64,000 nucleotides of DNA, taken from contig CM018680.1 in assembly GCA_009363875.1 (NCBI GenBank), positions 17,493,608 to 17,557,607 on the forward strand, written 5' to 3'. A program made the position numbers and the translations under genes. Positions 47,006 to 61,200 of the stretch are shown here, in pieces. The DNA is from Mikania micrantha. Taxonomy: Eukaryota; Streptophyta; Magnoliopsida; Asterales; Asteraceae. The notes beneath the pieces were generated by a model. That model was not told the DNA's origin and did no database searches. It saw nothing but the letters and a program-made list of their open reading frames with translations. The first letter of the stretch is position 1. Each line of letters opens with the position of its first letter.

Positions 47006-47309
47006 GGCCACAAGGAGTGGTCTAGGAACTCCCCACTTTTCCCCACTGCCACATCAGCGCCACATCAGCTTTCCCCACTTTTCCCCACTTTTCCCCATTT
47101 TGCACGGTGTCGTCCCACTTTTCCCCATTTTCAAATCTTATTTTTAAACTCCCCATCTTTGGCTAGATTTTAAACTCCCCATCTTCAGCTTGAATCGGTA
47201 AGGCCACACCGAAATACCCCACCCCGAATCCGGGGGGGTGGTATTCCCGATCATCCCCGGCCGGCAAAACACTTCCCCGAGCTTTCCCCGGGTGCCACTC
47301 CGTCTCCCC
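47006..47309. mobile_element. Short PIF/Harbinger-derived MITE
   Basis: Ends GGCCACAAGGAGTGG and, reversed, GGGGAGACGGAGTGG; TAA on both sides (47003-47005, 47310-47312). It shares long stretches with 6843-7589, such as CCACATCAGCGCCACATCAGC and TTTTGCACGGTGTCGTCCCAC. Non-coding. Confidence 0.8.
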
Positions 47310-48790
47310 TAAATGTCCTTCATGTGTTTGACCAGATCTTAGATCTTGAGTTGTTAGGATCTTTGATTGGTGATGCAGTGATTGAAACATGGCAGATTTG
47401 ATGGAGCGAGAGTTATTGTGTTGGGGTGATACCAAGTCTCGGGTCAAAGGGGTCAACACAATTAAAACTAACCAATAGGGGTCAGATTGGTTAGATCTGG
47501 TCAACAATAGTTCAAGGTACTCGGTTTTGTTCGGGACGCAAAAACAAATTGTTAGTGTGCTCGGATCCCAAAACGGGGTCTCCGGTTCTCAAAATGAGTT
47601 CGCGTACGCGAACCGACTCGAAAGGTATACCGCACACTAGCCTTTAACATGTTATCATATCTCGAGCATTATAAGTGTTTACATTCACGATTAAATTAAC
47701 CGAGATGTAAATAATAAATATATAAAAGGTTTATACAAGTTTGTTTTAAATAATAAGAATACATGACTAATTTTAAATAACAAGTTAACTTAATGAAAAG
47801 AGTTTGTACCGATATTTTGGAAATGGAGACAACTCTGTTGGATAATCCAACTATTAGATGGTTATAACTATAATGGATCATTCCAAATATCATACTACGA
47901 TCTTCAAATTAATAAATTTTTATTAAACATGGATGGAATGAAATCAAAAAAAAAATAAACATATGCACATATCTAAATATATATATATTCGTGTTCAAGC
48001 ATGTATAAGCTGTTAAAAGTTGTAAATACAAATATAATAGCATTATAGATACTCAATTACGTTTTTTTATGTGCAAGTCGAAATCAATAATCAAAAATGT
48101 GTATCTAAATACATAATATACATGCTTTCGATTGCCTTAAAACTAGATTTTACTTACTAATGGTTTTGTTAAACCTATCATACAATTTGAAATGTTTTAA
48201 AACTCAGACAATGCTTTTAGCATATCAATTGTTGTACAACCATAATTATAAACATAAGCATAGACAAGCTCAGACATTTATTATCTAAGTATATAAATAA
48301 GCGAATTTCAAAACATTACAAGTTTATATTGATGAAGTGATTATAAAAATCTATATTTGGACCCAATGACTACTATTTTTAACAAAATAGTTTAAATATA
48401 TTTTGTACATACATAAATACATTTCGGGATACAATCAACTTGGCTACACCGAATCGTACATATACATGATAGGATATTTTTAATATCTTTATTATAAACC
48501 TGAACTAATTATCCGACAAAGTTAGGTATAATAACAATGATTATATAATATTTTGATAAATAAGATCTTATATGCACATTTAAACGTATCAATTTTAAAC
48601 ACAATTAATTAAATAAACAATCGATTATTAAAGAATAGACATTATTAACCAAATAGTAACATATGTAAACAAAAGTCTTCGATTAATCAAAAATTAACAT
48701 ATGCGAGGCGCGTTAAAGGATGTGCGACAGTTGTGTCAAGTAGGCACGTGAAACAAGATTGTTGGTATTGGTTATTGATATACATTTGAT

Positions 48791-51700
48791 TGACTCTAAC
48801 AATCGCCCAGAAACAGGTATTTATTTCTTTATAGAACAATGTCATTAAAACAACTTTCTTGTAACCTTTTAAATATAACCCAACTAATCTAAGCATATAT
48901 ATAGTTACATATACATGCGTGATGTAGGATGAGATTTCATGCACAAGCATGCACACGTAAAACACAAGGGAAATATATTTCCTTCTCGGTCATAAAAATA
49001 AACAAACAAAACCGACTTAACTAGTGCAATCAAAATAATTCATCAAGAGTAAACACCTCATTGGGTTATCAAAACACCACCACCTTCCGGTGTAGAACTT
49101 ACTCAAAAGAGTCACAACGTGGAACCTCACTAAATACAATTGATCAAACACAAACCATCTCAGTTACCGAATAATTGAACGAATGCAATAGAATAAGACA
49201 TCTCAACCATCACCCCTAACTTGGTGATAAAATGTAGACTTCATTTAACATCTATAAGATTAAAAAATATATATATACGACTAATCTTTTAAGAATGATA
49301 ACCCATCAAGATAATGGTTCTAATTAAAATAGTCCAACAAAAACAAGGGACTCGTTGGAACTCATGGTTCGGCCAACTAAGAGTTAACAAAAATAAATTT
49401 AACAACTAACCAAAGAAGGTCTTACACTATCAGACAAATTAAAACCCCTAAGAAAAGATACCCTAGTGAAGCTATAACCTTTCTTGCAAATTAACATAGG
49501 GTGGCGACCATATATACTTCCTGCACCAGAGGTTAGTAAACCACTTTATGAAATATAAAAACATGGCAAGGACAGCCCATTTTCTTTTCCCACGAGCTGT
49601 CAAACTTTTCATGGCATGCACATCCACTAATCTCAAGATGGAATCTTTCTAATTAGAAGAAATGGCGGTAGTACTATAAGATTTGCTGCATCAAATGAGA
49701 TCTTACACCCATTCTTCTATCCTAGAAGTATCCTTATCCCATCTTCTGTGAATGACAGCCAAGAGAGGACGAATCCAGCCATAAAACCCTTATAGATACC
49801 CACGTATGCAGTTCCAAGGAACCCACACCGATCCATTCTTACTACTCTACTACACTTGTATCCTCGGTGAAACACACCCAGCAGCTCTCAACCAAAAGCA
49901 GCCACCAAGACAGCAGCAGCGGCGCACAACCAGCAACCCGCACAGCAGCAGCAATAACCGAGCAAGAGACGCCCAGCTACCTGTCAAGCAGCATCCTCCC
50001 AGCCTTCTTCCTTGCTTCCTAAAGGTGAGCATCTGTTTAGTTCATGAAATATGGATTTTTCTTTCAAGTTACACATATACACGATCACTGAAAATAAGAA
50101 AAGAACATGGGGATATCATAATAATAACTAACGAACTGAAAGATTTAATACTAATTAAAGCCAACTCCAAACCGTTAACACCCCAACGCCTAATCACCAT
50201 CCGAGGATAATACCCCACTGCTACCCTTGCTCAACACCGCACAAACAGCCGGCCGCAGCAAGAACCGAACACGAGCTGGAACTGGCATCACCATCTTGAC
50301 AGTTCTGAAAATACTCAACACGGTTCATTTCCTTTCTTGCTCTAAGTATGTCATTCTATTGAATCATCTGTAATAACCCCTTTCATGAGTAGAACAACCT
50401 ATAAAACTCCAAACCTTTGAGAGCTAATAATGCCATCACAGAGGAACATGGGATAGATAACCATGGCCTGTTGCACGCATAAACGTTCTTATTTAACTTG
50501 CATGAGATAATGTTATTCATGCATGCGTAAAATCCAAGCCAAGTTTCACAAATAAGCTCAAATCCATAAGTTTTAAAATAACCAGAATAGGTATAGCACA
50601 ACTTTGAACCTGTGACATTTTTCCGGTTTACTCAACAGCAGGAATTCAAACGCAAATATATGCGATAACAGATATGTACTCCTAACCAAGATTGTTCCAA
50701 ATAAATGAACATAAAGTTAGAATAGAAAGAAGTAGTATTATACCAACAGGTACCCATGCATACGGGCATAAAAACTGTTAGGTAATCAGAGATCAACACA
50801 CAAATCAACTCACTGGAAATCACTTCTTGAAATTGGAAAACAGTTCGTACAAAACTCACGAGAATAAAAGCAACAATTAACTACTGCATGAAAAAACAAT
50901 TAAACATAAAATAGAAAAATAAACCACTACGTAAACCATGCAAAACGTGGACATTATGAGCCACGATTCCACAGCTACTTCTCAACTGCATTTCCAGACT
51001 CCACATCATCTCTTGGTCAACGAAAGTCATAATTAATTCCCAACAAAAACATCTGTGAATTAATAAACACATATCTTTAAACATGAATATACTACCAACC
51101 TACTTCTGTAAAAAGAAGAAACAAGCATAACATAATACAATTAGGTAGACTTAATCTATTGTGGGATACAAAGATCGGACCAAACCGACAGTTATAACTA
51201 ATGTGTAGTCCATTGACCTCAATAAACCTACTCTATTGTAGGATTTAATTAGGACGACCATCAATTACCTCAAGACTCAAGAATCCGTTTTACGCCACTA
51301 TCATTGTGAGTTTTCGTAGCCCTTTTTTAATGATATTTTAAGTTTTGGGGTGTTATGCATGTTACATAATTTATTTATTACAAGAATTTGCATATGGTTA
51401 TGACGTTGCATAAGACAAGAATTTATCACTTAAATGACCCTACTCTCTACACAACCATTTAACTCATAGCGATGAGCCGAGGGATTAATATAAGTTAGTA
51501 CTAGCGGGGTATGACAAACCTCCATTTATGTGTTGGTCGCACCAACCTCTAATTCATGATTTATGAATAGTATATTTCCAACAAGAACTATTGTTTTGTG
51601 ATAAGACAATTAGCCAGAAAAAGGGTATACAAGAAGTTAAAGGTATGGTGGTGGACTTATGCAGGTTCATCAAAAATGTGTACTTATCTACTAACCTATT

Positions 51701-52038
51701 TGAACTAGTTTATCGAGTCGTAAAACCTACGATCTCACCAACATAACGTTGACCTTTTCAATTTGACATGCATTTCAGGAAAATAGAAGCAACAAGTTGC
51801 CTGAAGAAGTTAGCATGCATTTATTTTGGAATACAAATGAAGATTTGATTATATTACCTGTTTAGAAATTGGTCATATGATTTTAGGAATCTTCAGACTT
51901 GTATTGATATGACCTTATTTTGTAAACATGAACCTTTGATATGTTAATGCATGATTTTGAATTATCTCATATGCAATGTGCTCAAGATATACAGTTTCGT
52001 TACATCCTTGCGATTCCGCCGTTGGTGAGGGTGTGACA
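48791..52038 (+). repeat. LTR nested in the LTR at 45839
   Basis: Sequence absent from the sister copy at 28506-32370 begins near TGACTCTAACAATCG and ends GTTGGTGAGGGTGTGACA. Within it the usual blocks recur: TATA-like CTTATAGATACC (49790), GTGAGTTTTCGTAGCC (51302), GAGCCGAGGGATTAATATAAG (51475), CATGCATTTCAGG. It is thus a related LTR in the same orientation. The left border and target duplication are not certain. No retrotransposon genes. Confidence 0.55.
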
Positions 52039-52723
52039 TTTACAAAAATTGAACTTATGTTTCATTTGATTGGAAAATGCTATATTTTATCTAACATACT
52101 TAGTTGACTAGCACTGATGTGCTGATTATGGTTACTCGGACTTTGGTTATCACAATACATGGACATGGGTTCCACTGCTATACACATTGTGAGTATTTGT
52201 AGCCCTTTTTTCATTTTACAAATTTTGGGGGAAATACATGCTACAATGCTTGATTTTTACTATGATACAAGAATTTTTTTACCAGAATCCATGCACATAC
52301 TTCTTGAAGTATGTTGCATGAGACAAGAAATTTATATTGCATTAGACAAGAAATGAATATTTCATGATTCTAGAAGTTGTTGACTCACACATATGATGAA
52401 GTATATTACATAAGACAAGAATATATCACATTTACTCTGACCCCTTACACAACTATTTAACTCATGGTTATGAGCCGATGGATTAATATAAGTTAGTACT
52501 AGCGGGGTTTGACAAACCTCCATTCATGGTTTGGTCGCGCCAACCATAACTGTTATGTTAAATGAATGGTATATTTCCACCTAAAAGTAGTGTTCGTGAT
52601 ATGACATTACACTCAGGGTATTTCAAGAAGTCAATAGGTATGGTTGTGGACTTGTGTTAATTGCTTCAAGACTTTGTGTTTATATTGTGAACAACACTCA
52701 CTTCACTATTTTATCGTGCCGGG

Positions 52724-54812
52724 TGTAACACCCCGATCGATGGCGGAAACGTCGGGATGCCACGAGGGATGTGTAGATTGTTCAAAAGCTCGTGGGCATC
52801 TAAAGTAAATCATCACATATCATTTAATCAACCAAATTAATTACACAAAAATCATGTCTATCATGAATTAAATACATCAGTTACACAAAAGAAATTAGCT
52901 AAACTAACTAAACTCTAATAGCCAGAATTTTAGTTAATTAGCTAAGTCCAAGAATCCTATGTGATGATGTCCAAAATAGAAGAGATCATCCTCCTCATCC
53001 TACTTGTCTTCATTCCCTGAAACATGTAAGAAAATCAAGTGTCAACTACGAAGTAGTTGGTGAGTAATCATAAGTTTTTATATTTAAAAATGTTTTAATA
53101 AAATGAGTTTAAAAGTTTGTGTTTGAAAAGAGTTTTATAAAAAGTTTAGATAAAATGAGTATAAAAACTTATAGTTTATCTGAGAAAATCCATAAGAATA
53201 CCTACGTGATAATCTAACACATCTCCCAATTCAACAATCAAACATTCAAACAAACACATAACCACATATCAATTAAGTCATAGTCAATCATAGATAATCA
53301 TAGAAAATAATATATAAAAAGCCACATAACCAATCAACCAATCTCAACAACAATATTCTCAAGAGTATATGTGACAATACATGGAAGTTATGTAATTAAC
53401 ATAAGTTAAAGACATGATCCATGGAGTGGTCGCTAACCACGTGACAATACATGAAACCAATACATTCAACCAAGGTTAAAAGCAATGTTTCACGGAATTG
53501 TGATAATCCAAGTGGCAATACATGTAATCTTTGTTATTGACCAAAGTCAATGACAATGTTACACGGTTATATGAATATAAATGATAATCCATAAATAATG
53601 ATAATTCTATAAAGTGAATATCATATTGATAAACAGGTGTTATCCTTGTGTTATCAAAATAATATTTAATTTGGTATACATGTTTCACCTCCGAGTTTTA
53701 AAACAAAACAATTTAAAGAAAGGGAGGTTATGAGAACTCACATGAAGTCCTTAGTTTCAGTGTCTCTGTAATATGCGCGCTCGCGTAGATAACTCAAAGC
53801 AACTCAACAATCTGTAGTTAATAGGTGTTCGTGTTTATAAGTATACGTGTCAATTTAAATTAAATAACCATAAGTGTTTCTCTACATCATTAGGTGTATT
53901 GTTACTTAGTTTGTTAAATCCTAAGTAAAATAGACTTACACCTCTTTATGTAAATGTTTGTCGTTAAACTATAATTTAGACTTGCTATAGTCCAATTATC
54001 TTTTAAGGAAAAATTATTATAAGGTAATATGGTTATTCTCATAGATAACCCTAATCCTACCCTTAACTATGCATACATATTCCACATGCAAGTTTGATTA
54101 GGTGTCTTCATACATTCTAGTTAATAGAATTTCAATTTGGACTTAAGAAAACATACTTAGATTAGTCTTATAAGTGTTCATATATCATTTGTCATAAATT
54201 AAGCTTTCCTTTATTTAGAAAAAGTGACAATTAGATTAGCTCATGCATGCATGGTTATACATATATGTATGTATATGTATACCTACTTAATTATATCTCC
54301 CGTTAGCCCTTAATCCCATTGTTAAACGAAATTAAATTTTGATCCTTATGAGGGCAGCGAACCTTCTATCTCGAATGAAATAGGTTCGGCCAAGTAAGGC
54401 TAGGGTTCGTGGCTTCATAAAGGTTCGGCAATATAAACTGGAAAGGTTCGGCTAATCCCGCTTAGGTTCGTTGATGGGGTTAACAACCAAGGTTCGCTGC
54501 ATGCTCTGTCACAGGTTCGTGAGGCTGGTTGGCCCAAAGGTTCGGTGACCAAGGTTCGTGATAGGTGAGGTTCGCCGCATGCATGGTTCGTCCACATGCA
54601 TGGTTCGGCTCCTACGATTAGTTATAAGGTTCGTGTCCCAACTAGATGGTTCGGTGTCCCTAGGGTTCGCCACCCTAGGGTTCGGCTCCATGGAGAAAAC
54701 AGGTTCGCGAGCCCACAAGGGTTCGGCCAACCTTTTGAGGGTTCGGCCCTCAGTTGCTTGTGTTCACGTGGAAGGGTTCGGCTTTGGCAGCCACGAACCC
54801 TGCGTTTCTTGG
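52724..54812 (-). repeat. Truncated LTR-like sequence
   Basis: It begins TGTAACACCCCGATCGATGG on the plus strand and runs to the chromovirus LTR at 54813, which interrupts it. A GGTTCG array fills its right end. Layout and the array position resemble the solo LTR at 20396-25498, so minus orientation is likely. No genes. Confidence 0.5.
54340..54800. repeat. Degenerate GGTTCG array
   Basis: About 25 copies of AGGTTCG(G/T) spaced 10-30 bases. The open frames crossing it are by-products of the motif. Confidence 0.8.
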
Positions 54813-57455
54813 TGTCACACCCCCAATTTTCAACTTACGGAATCATACCGTTTGGGAACGTGACAAACCAGGATCTCAGATCATTAGACATAACGAAGAC
54901 CTCTATATGAATTTCAAAACATACTTTGGTCAAAATCTGTAACATCAAAGTTTTCAAAGTTGCGGAAGCGTTTTAAAACAATAACAGTTGTAAAATGTAA
55001 ATTACAATGCAAAGTTTTCAAATGTTCAATTTCAAATAACTATAATGTAAAGACATGCATGCGACTCAATCTCCTAGTCCATGCTTGCTTTCTTGTGCAC
55101 CTTAGCGTCCTGAAAAAACATGTAAATCAAGTCAACACAAAGGTTGGTGCATAACACAGGTTTAAGCATTAACAAATGTTGAAACCACAGTTTGAATATA
55201 AAGTTTACAGATAACATAATCACACATGCATAGTCATGATAGCTAGTCATTTGTACTATTTACATAAGTGGTCGACACCGAAGCTGACGATTGCCATGCT
55301 ATAGCATGTTTTTGCCTTGCCACTATTGTCTAGCACAAACAATAGTAATGTATGTTTGGTCAGTCAAACACCTGCGTAGATCCCATCTACCAAGTGAGGT
55401 TTGTCAAACCTAATAGATCTATTTCCAACTACCACGCTTTGCGCTACGGCAAACTAAACGGTTCGAAATGTAAGGCTTTGTAATGCTATGTTTGCACTTA
55501 ATGTAAACAGCTAACTCATGGAAGTGATATGTATCTAAAAATGTTTGCTGCACATGTTTTCTCCCCCAAAACAGTTAAAATAAGAAAGGGGCCGTGTACG
55601 CACCTTTGATTGTGAACAGAATGGTCACGTGTTCGCGAAATCACATAGATATGCTTCTACGAAGAATCTGTGTTATTTAGAATAACATTGCGTTATTTGA
55701 AATGCCAAATCGTGTTCAAAATCCCATACGTGTCAACACACGCATGTTAGATTGTTCGAAATGTTCATACGAAAGTCTATGTAAATTTGTGTTCATTTGC
55801 TTAAATCGTATAAACGTACACGATTACGTTTATAAACACGTAACTATACGCGACCCTAATTTGTTGGTCAAAATATAAATTTTATTGTTTTATCTTGTTC
55901 GGAATTCAATTTAGGTTCCAACGTAACTTGAACGGACTGAAACGGAGTTGAAATGAACAAGTTATGGTTCAAAACCAAAAGTAGGTTTTAAACTCAAAAA
56001 CCGGTGGCCCTCGGGTTCCAACCCGGGACCTCCCGAACCACACACAAACCAACCCAACCAGTTCCTCTGCTTCAGATTTTGCAACAGACTATAGATTTTA
56101 ATTGTTTTAACCTTTAAGTCCTGGGTTCCCCTTTGTAAACCCACCGAACCCCTTTGGGTTCCAAATTGACCCACAATTCGAGTAAATTCGAGTCCACCAC
56201 CATAGGGCTTTTGTTTCACATTTCCAGACGATCCTATGGTAGTTTTTAATTCACCAAACGGTTCAATTAATCATCCCAATTTAGTCCCGAACAAATTCGG
56301 ATTCGAACATCCCAACTCCCGGTTCAAGTTAGTCAAATTCGAAACTTTTAACCCTCAAACTCATAAGGTTTTTCATCCTTGCATCAAACCGAACCCATAT
56401 ATATAGTTTAATTGAATTTTAAATTTTGTTTACTTAGAAAACCCCAACTCGTTTTGGTTAAGAACCCTAGAAATCGAGATCAACAAATCCGATATTGTTT
56501 GATAAAATTGATTTATGGTTTTCATTACACCCATGATTTCGAAACTTTCTGTTGTGTTTAATTTCATTTCTAAACACGTTTGCCTCAAAACCCCCAAAAC
56601 GCTTTATCTCAAGAACCCTAAAATCTAAAATCGTATAATTTGCTTTTAGAACCAGAAATTGGGTTTGGTTTATCCATAATCGGACCTTTTAGGTACTGTA
56701 GGAATAGATTATTACCTGGATTGACTTCGAATTGGTGTAGATCGACTAATGGGTTGGGTTTCGGCCACCTCCCAATCGTTTTCTTCAATCCAAAGCTTCT
56801 TAGATCAAATTGATGTATGTAAGAGACCCTAATGGTGCCGATTTCACTTTGTGGAAGTTCAATTTCCCGATTTTTAATCGAATTGTAAGCATCTTATAAC
56901 TCTATGTGACGGTTTCAACATTTATGCTCTTAATTTCATTTAATTCGAATGTTAATGGATTAAAACGTATGCAAATGGTTTATGATCATTATTACAATGA
57001 TTATGGATGATAAATTCGCAATTACAATTTCGAATTTGATTAATTTCGAATTTCTTTCTTATTTTCTACACGAATTTTGACTATTAAAAGTCAAAATTGT
57101 GTATTATATGATAAATTCTTATCATTTAAGTGTTTGTACACTTATTTTGGTTAATTCCAACCTTTGTAGTTTGTTCTCCTATGATTTCCTTAGCTTACGA
57201 TTAACAAAATTAAACCAAATTCCCGAATTGACACTAATTGGGCCAATTAGAACGTTATTGGGCTTGGTTAACCCAATTGGGCCTCATAAATACGATTGGG
57301 CCTACCTTGGCCTTATTGGGCCTACCTTAGCTCATTGGGCCTTCCTTGGTTTCATTGGGCCTTCCTTGGTTTCATTGGGCCTAACTTGGCCTTATTGGGC
57401 CTGTGATCTCGCTATTTTCAGTTAACGAGGTTAATTCAAAAAGTCGGATTGTCAC
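54813..57455 (-). repeat. Chromovirus 3' LTR (2643 bp)
   Basis: Plus-strand ends TGTCACACCCCC and GGATTGTCACA. It matches the solo LTR at 20574-23256 in reverse orientation, and its left end matches 63932-64000. It inserted into the LTR-like sequence ending CTTGG at 54812. A stretch near 57290-57410 repeats TTGGGCCTA(A/C)CTTGG. Confidence 0.92.
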
Positions 57456-57490
57456 ATCATCCCCTTGTTGAAGGAATTTTCGTCCCGAAA
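57456..57490 (-). other. Polypurine tract next to the 3' LTR
   Basis: Minus strand CAACAAGGGGATGA lies directly before the LTR start TGTGACAATCC. It is the expected plus-strand primer. Confidence 0.7.
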
Positions 57491-58295
57491 ATTAGCAAAT
57501 GTTAGGAGTAGTTAGGAAACTACTTACGAGTTTAAATCGTACGTGTTAGTGTGGTTTGATCATTCCGTGTGCTTGTGTGTATTCACACACAAAATCTAAT
57601 GCTTGCAACATCACAACTAAATGTGATCGTTCAATGTGACTGTTTGTGTGTACACTAGTTAGTTCACCTAACTGTGACTGTTTGTGTTTGATCATACTGT
57701 GCTGTGTAACCTCACACATAGTGAGTGTCTGTAACTGTTTGTACTATGCAACCCTGCACATAGCAAAATGTATGTAACTAATCATGCATGTACTACCATA
57801 ACATGTAACATATGAAATGTAGCACATAAAATGTATAAAATGTAATGTAGCACAAATGTTTGTAACAAAACCAATTGAATAAAGTGTTTGTATACTGTAC
57901 TATGTAATCTCACACATAGCAAATGTTTGAATGTAGTCGACAAAATAGAAACTTCCAAAATTCATGTGTACCTGTAAATTCACGAGTACATGGGCCCCTG
58001 TATTCGTCAATTTACCTTACACAATTATTCTGGTTCCTTCTATATGTAACTCCACCATTGTTTAACCGATATCAAATGTAATGTTTGAAATGTAATACAT
58101 TGTTTGAAATCAATCATGTATGTACCACTATGAAATGTTTGTGTTTGCCTTCTGCAAGGCTTTGCTTGTGTTCAGCACAATTGTTCCTACTAATTTCAAT
58201 AGTATAATGTGTTTGTGCTTACAGTTTGAAATCTGAAAATGTTAGAGTGTGAAATATCACATCATCCCTTGTTGAAGGAAATTTCGTCCAGAAAT
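57456..58295 (-). repeat. Untranslated region bounded by two polypurine-tract copies
   Basis: The 40-bp block ATCATCCCCTTGTTGAAGGA...TTTCGTCC at 57455-57494 recurs at 58259-58298, right at the end of Pol. The 770 bp between are rich in TGTGTGTAA, CACACATAG and TGTTTGTA words and have no gene. Confidence 0.75.
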
Positions 58296-61200
58296 TTAAC
58301 GTGTCTTCACAGTGTTTGCAGTTGTCGTTTTGAACAGATGAGGATACTTCTTCATCATTTGATCTTCCCTTTCCCATGTGAATTCAGGACCACGTCGTGA
58401 ATTCCACCAGACTTTGACTATTGGAATTTTGTTGTGTTTGAGTTGTTTGACCTCTCGGTCCATGATTTCAGCTGGTTCTTCAATGAATCGTAATTGTTCG
58501 TCTACTTGTAATTCCTCCAGTGGTACAATCAATGTCTCATCAGAAAGACATTTCTTTAAGTTCGATACGTGAAAGGCATCATGAACTCCACTGAGTTCAT
58601 CCGGTAATTGTAGTTGATACGCTACCGGACCAATCCTTTTCAGAATCTCAAAAAGTCCTACGTAGCGTGGGATAAGCTTCTCGCGCTTGCCGAATCGTAT
58701 CACACCTTTCGAAAGTGATACCTTTAGAAGAACTCGGTCTCCTACTTGAAATTCCAACGGTTTACGACGCTTGTCAGTATAACTCTTTTGTCGATCCCGA
58801 GCCGCTGCCATACGGTTCCGGATCTGAACTATATTCTCTGTCGTTTCGTGTACTACTTCCGGACCTGTTATCTAACTGTCACCAATTTCAGCCCAGCAAA
58901 CTGGTGAACGACATTTAAGACCGTATAAAGCTCCAAATGGTGCAGCCTGATTGCTCGTACGATAACTGTTGTTGTAAGAAAATTCCACTAACGGTAAATG
59001 GTTATCCCAGCTATCATTAAATTCAACTACACATGCCCACGGCATATCTTCGAATGTTTGAATCGTACGTTCAATCTGTCCGTCTGTTTGTGGGTGATAT
59101 GTTGTACTCATGTCTAAACGAGTTCCCAAGGACTTATGGAGTGCTTTCCAAAAGTTGGAAGTAAATCGAGCATCTCGATCTGATATGATAGAGATTGGCA
59201 CGCCATGTCGTGCTACCACTTCCTTGATGTAAATGCGAGTCAGTTTTTCCATCTTGTCTGGTTCCTTAATTGCTAAGAAGTGTGCAGATTTCGTTAATCG
59301 ATCAACAATTACCCATATCGTATCACAACCACTCGGTGTACGGGGTAACTTAGTAATGAAGTCCATCGAAATCTGTTCCCATTTCCACATTGGTATTTCT
59401 GGTTGTTGCAGCAAACCAGATGGTTTCTGATATTCGACTTTGACTTTTGAACAAGTCAAACATTTGCTAACGTACCTAGCAATGTCGGCTTTCATGTGAG
59501 GCCACCAGTACAGTGCCTTCAAATCATGATATATCTTGTCTGATCCCGGATGGACTGAATATCTGGACTTGTGTGCTTCATCCATCACGAGTTCCCTTAA
59601 ACCTCCGTACAAAGGTATCCACAGTCGATTAATGAAATAACGAATTCCATCAGGTTTAACATCCAATTGTTCTTCCATTCCTCGTAAGGATTCCTGTACC
59701 AAGTTTTCCTTTTTCAAGGCCTCGAGCTGAGCACTGCGTACCTTATCAGGTAAATCAGTATGTATTGTCATCATAAGTGCGCGAACCCGTCTTGTTGAAG
59801 TGTCTTTTCTGCTTAAAGCATCAGCTATCACATTAGCTTTTCCCGGGTGATACTTAATTGCGCATTCGTAGTCGTTCAACAACTCAACCCATCGTCGCTG
59901 TCTCATATTAAGCTCCTTCTGATTAAAGATATGTTGCAAACTCTTGTGATCAGTGTAAATGGTACATTTGGTTCCATATAAGTAATGCCTCCAAATTTTT
60001 AAAGCAAAAACCACTGCTCCTAACTCCAAATCATGAGTAGTGTAATTCTTTTCGTGTGGTCGTAGTTGTCTTGAAGCATAAGCAATCACTTTATCACGTT
60101 GCATCAACACACATCCTAAACCCTGTGCAGATGCATCACAATACACCACAAAGTCTTCTGTCCCTTCCGGTAAGGACAGAATTGGTGCACTGCAGAGTTT
60201 CTGTTTCAATAATTGGAATGCAGTTTCCTGTTTATCCGTCCAGTTATACTTCGTTCCCTTGTGCGTAAGAGCTGTAAGTGGTTGAGCGATCTTTGAGAAT
60301 CCCTCAATGAATCTTCGGTAATAACCCGCCAAACCAAGGAATTGCCGTACCTCGGTAGGGGTCTTTGGCGCTTCCCAATTCTTAATCGCTTCAATCTTTG
60401 CTGGATCAACATGTATGCTCCTTTCGTTGACTATATGACCCAAGAATTGTACTTCTCGCATCCAGAAATCACATTTCGAGAACTTAGCGTATAATTGTTT
60501 TTGTTTCAATAATTCTAGTAGCAATCGGAGATGTTCAGCATGCTCCTCCTCAGTCTGAGAATAGATGAGAATGTCATCAATGAAAACAATGACAAACTTA
60601 TCAAGATAAGGTTTACAAACACGATTCATGAGATCTATGAATACAGCTGGAGCGTTTGTCAACCCAAATGGCATGACCAAGAACTCATAATGGCCACAGC
60701 GCGTTCTGAATGCTGTCTTAGGAATATCCTCCTTCTGGACTCTGAGTTGATGGTAACCCGATCTGAGATCAATCTTCGAGTAGTAACTCGAACCTTGCAA
60801 TTGATCGAACAGATCGTCAATTCTTGGTAACGGATACCGGTTTTTGATAGTAACCTTGTTAAGTTCCCGGTAATCGATACACATACGGAAAGTCCCATCC
60901 TTCTTATTAACAAACAAGACTGGAGCTCCCCACGGTGAAAAAAAACTAGGTCGTATGAAACCCTTATCCAACAACTCTTGCAATTGTGTAGATAACTCTT
61001 GCATCTCTGACGGTGCAAGTCGATAAGGCGCCCTAGCTATCGGTGCTGCATCTGGTGTAAGGTCGATTCGGAATTCCACCTGTCTGATAGGCGGTAATCC
61101 CGGTAAGTCTTCTGGAAATACCTCCGGAAATTCACAGACTACTGGTATATCTTCAATCTTCTTCTCAGCTACCGGCTTTCCAGTTATAAGTGCTATAACT

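Larger units (their letters stand above)
45839..52723 (+). repeat. Long LTR, second copy of the family at 28506
   Basis: It starts TGTAACACCTGTCAAATTTCAG and follows the copy at 28506-32370 in order: TATA box after AAACCCTAACTATAAAAA (46367), a C-rich leader, then CATTGTGAGTATTTGTAGCC (52180) and GAGCCGATGGATTAATATAAG (52470). It is interrupted by a PIF-derived MITE (47006-47309) and another LTR (48791-52038). It ends without a natural terminus at 52723. The 141-codon frame at 46344 is low-complexity and has no homologue in the other copy, so I do not call it a gene. Confidence 0.65.

Noticed and set aside
54415..54942. Several frames across the GGTTCG array and LTR border
   Set aside because: By-products of the repeated word and LTR DNA; they run across an insertion junction.
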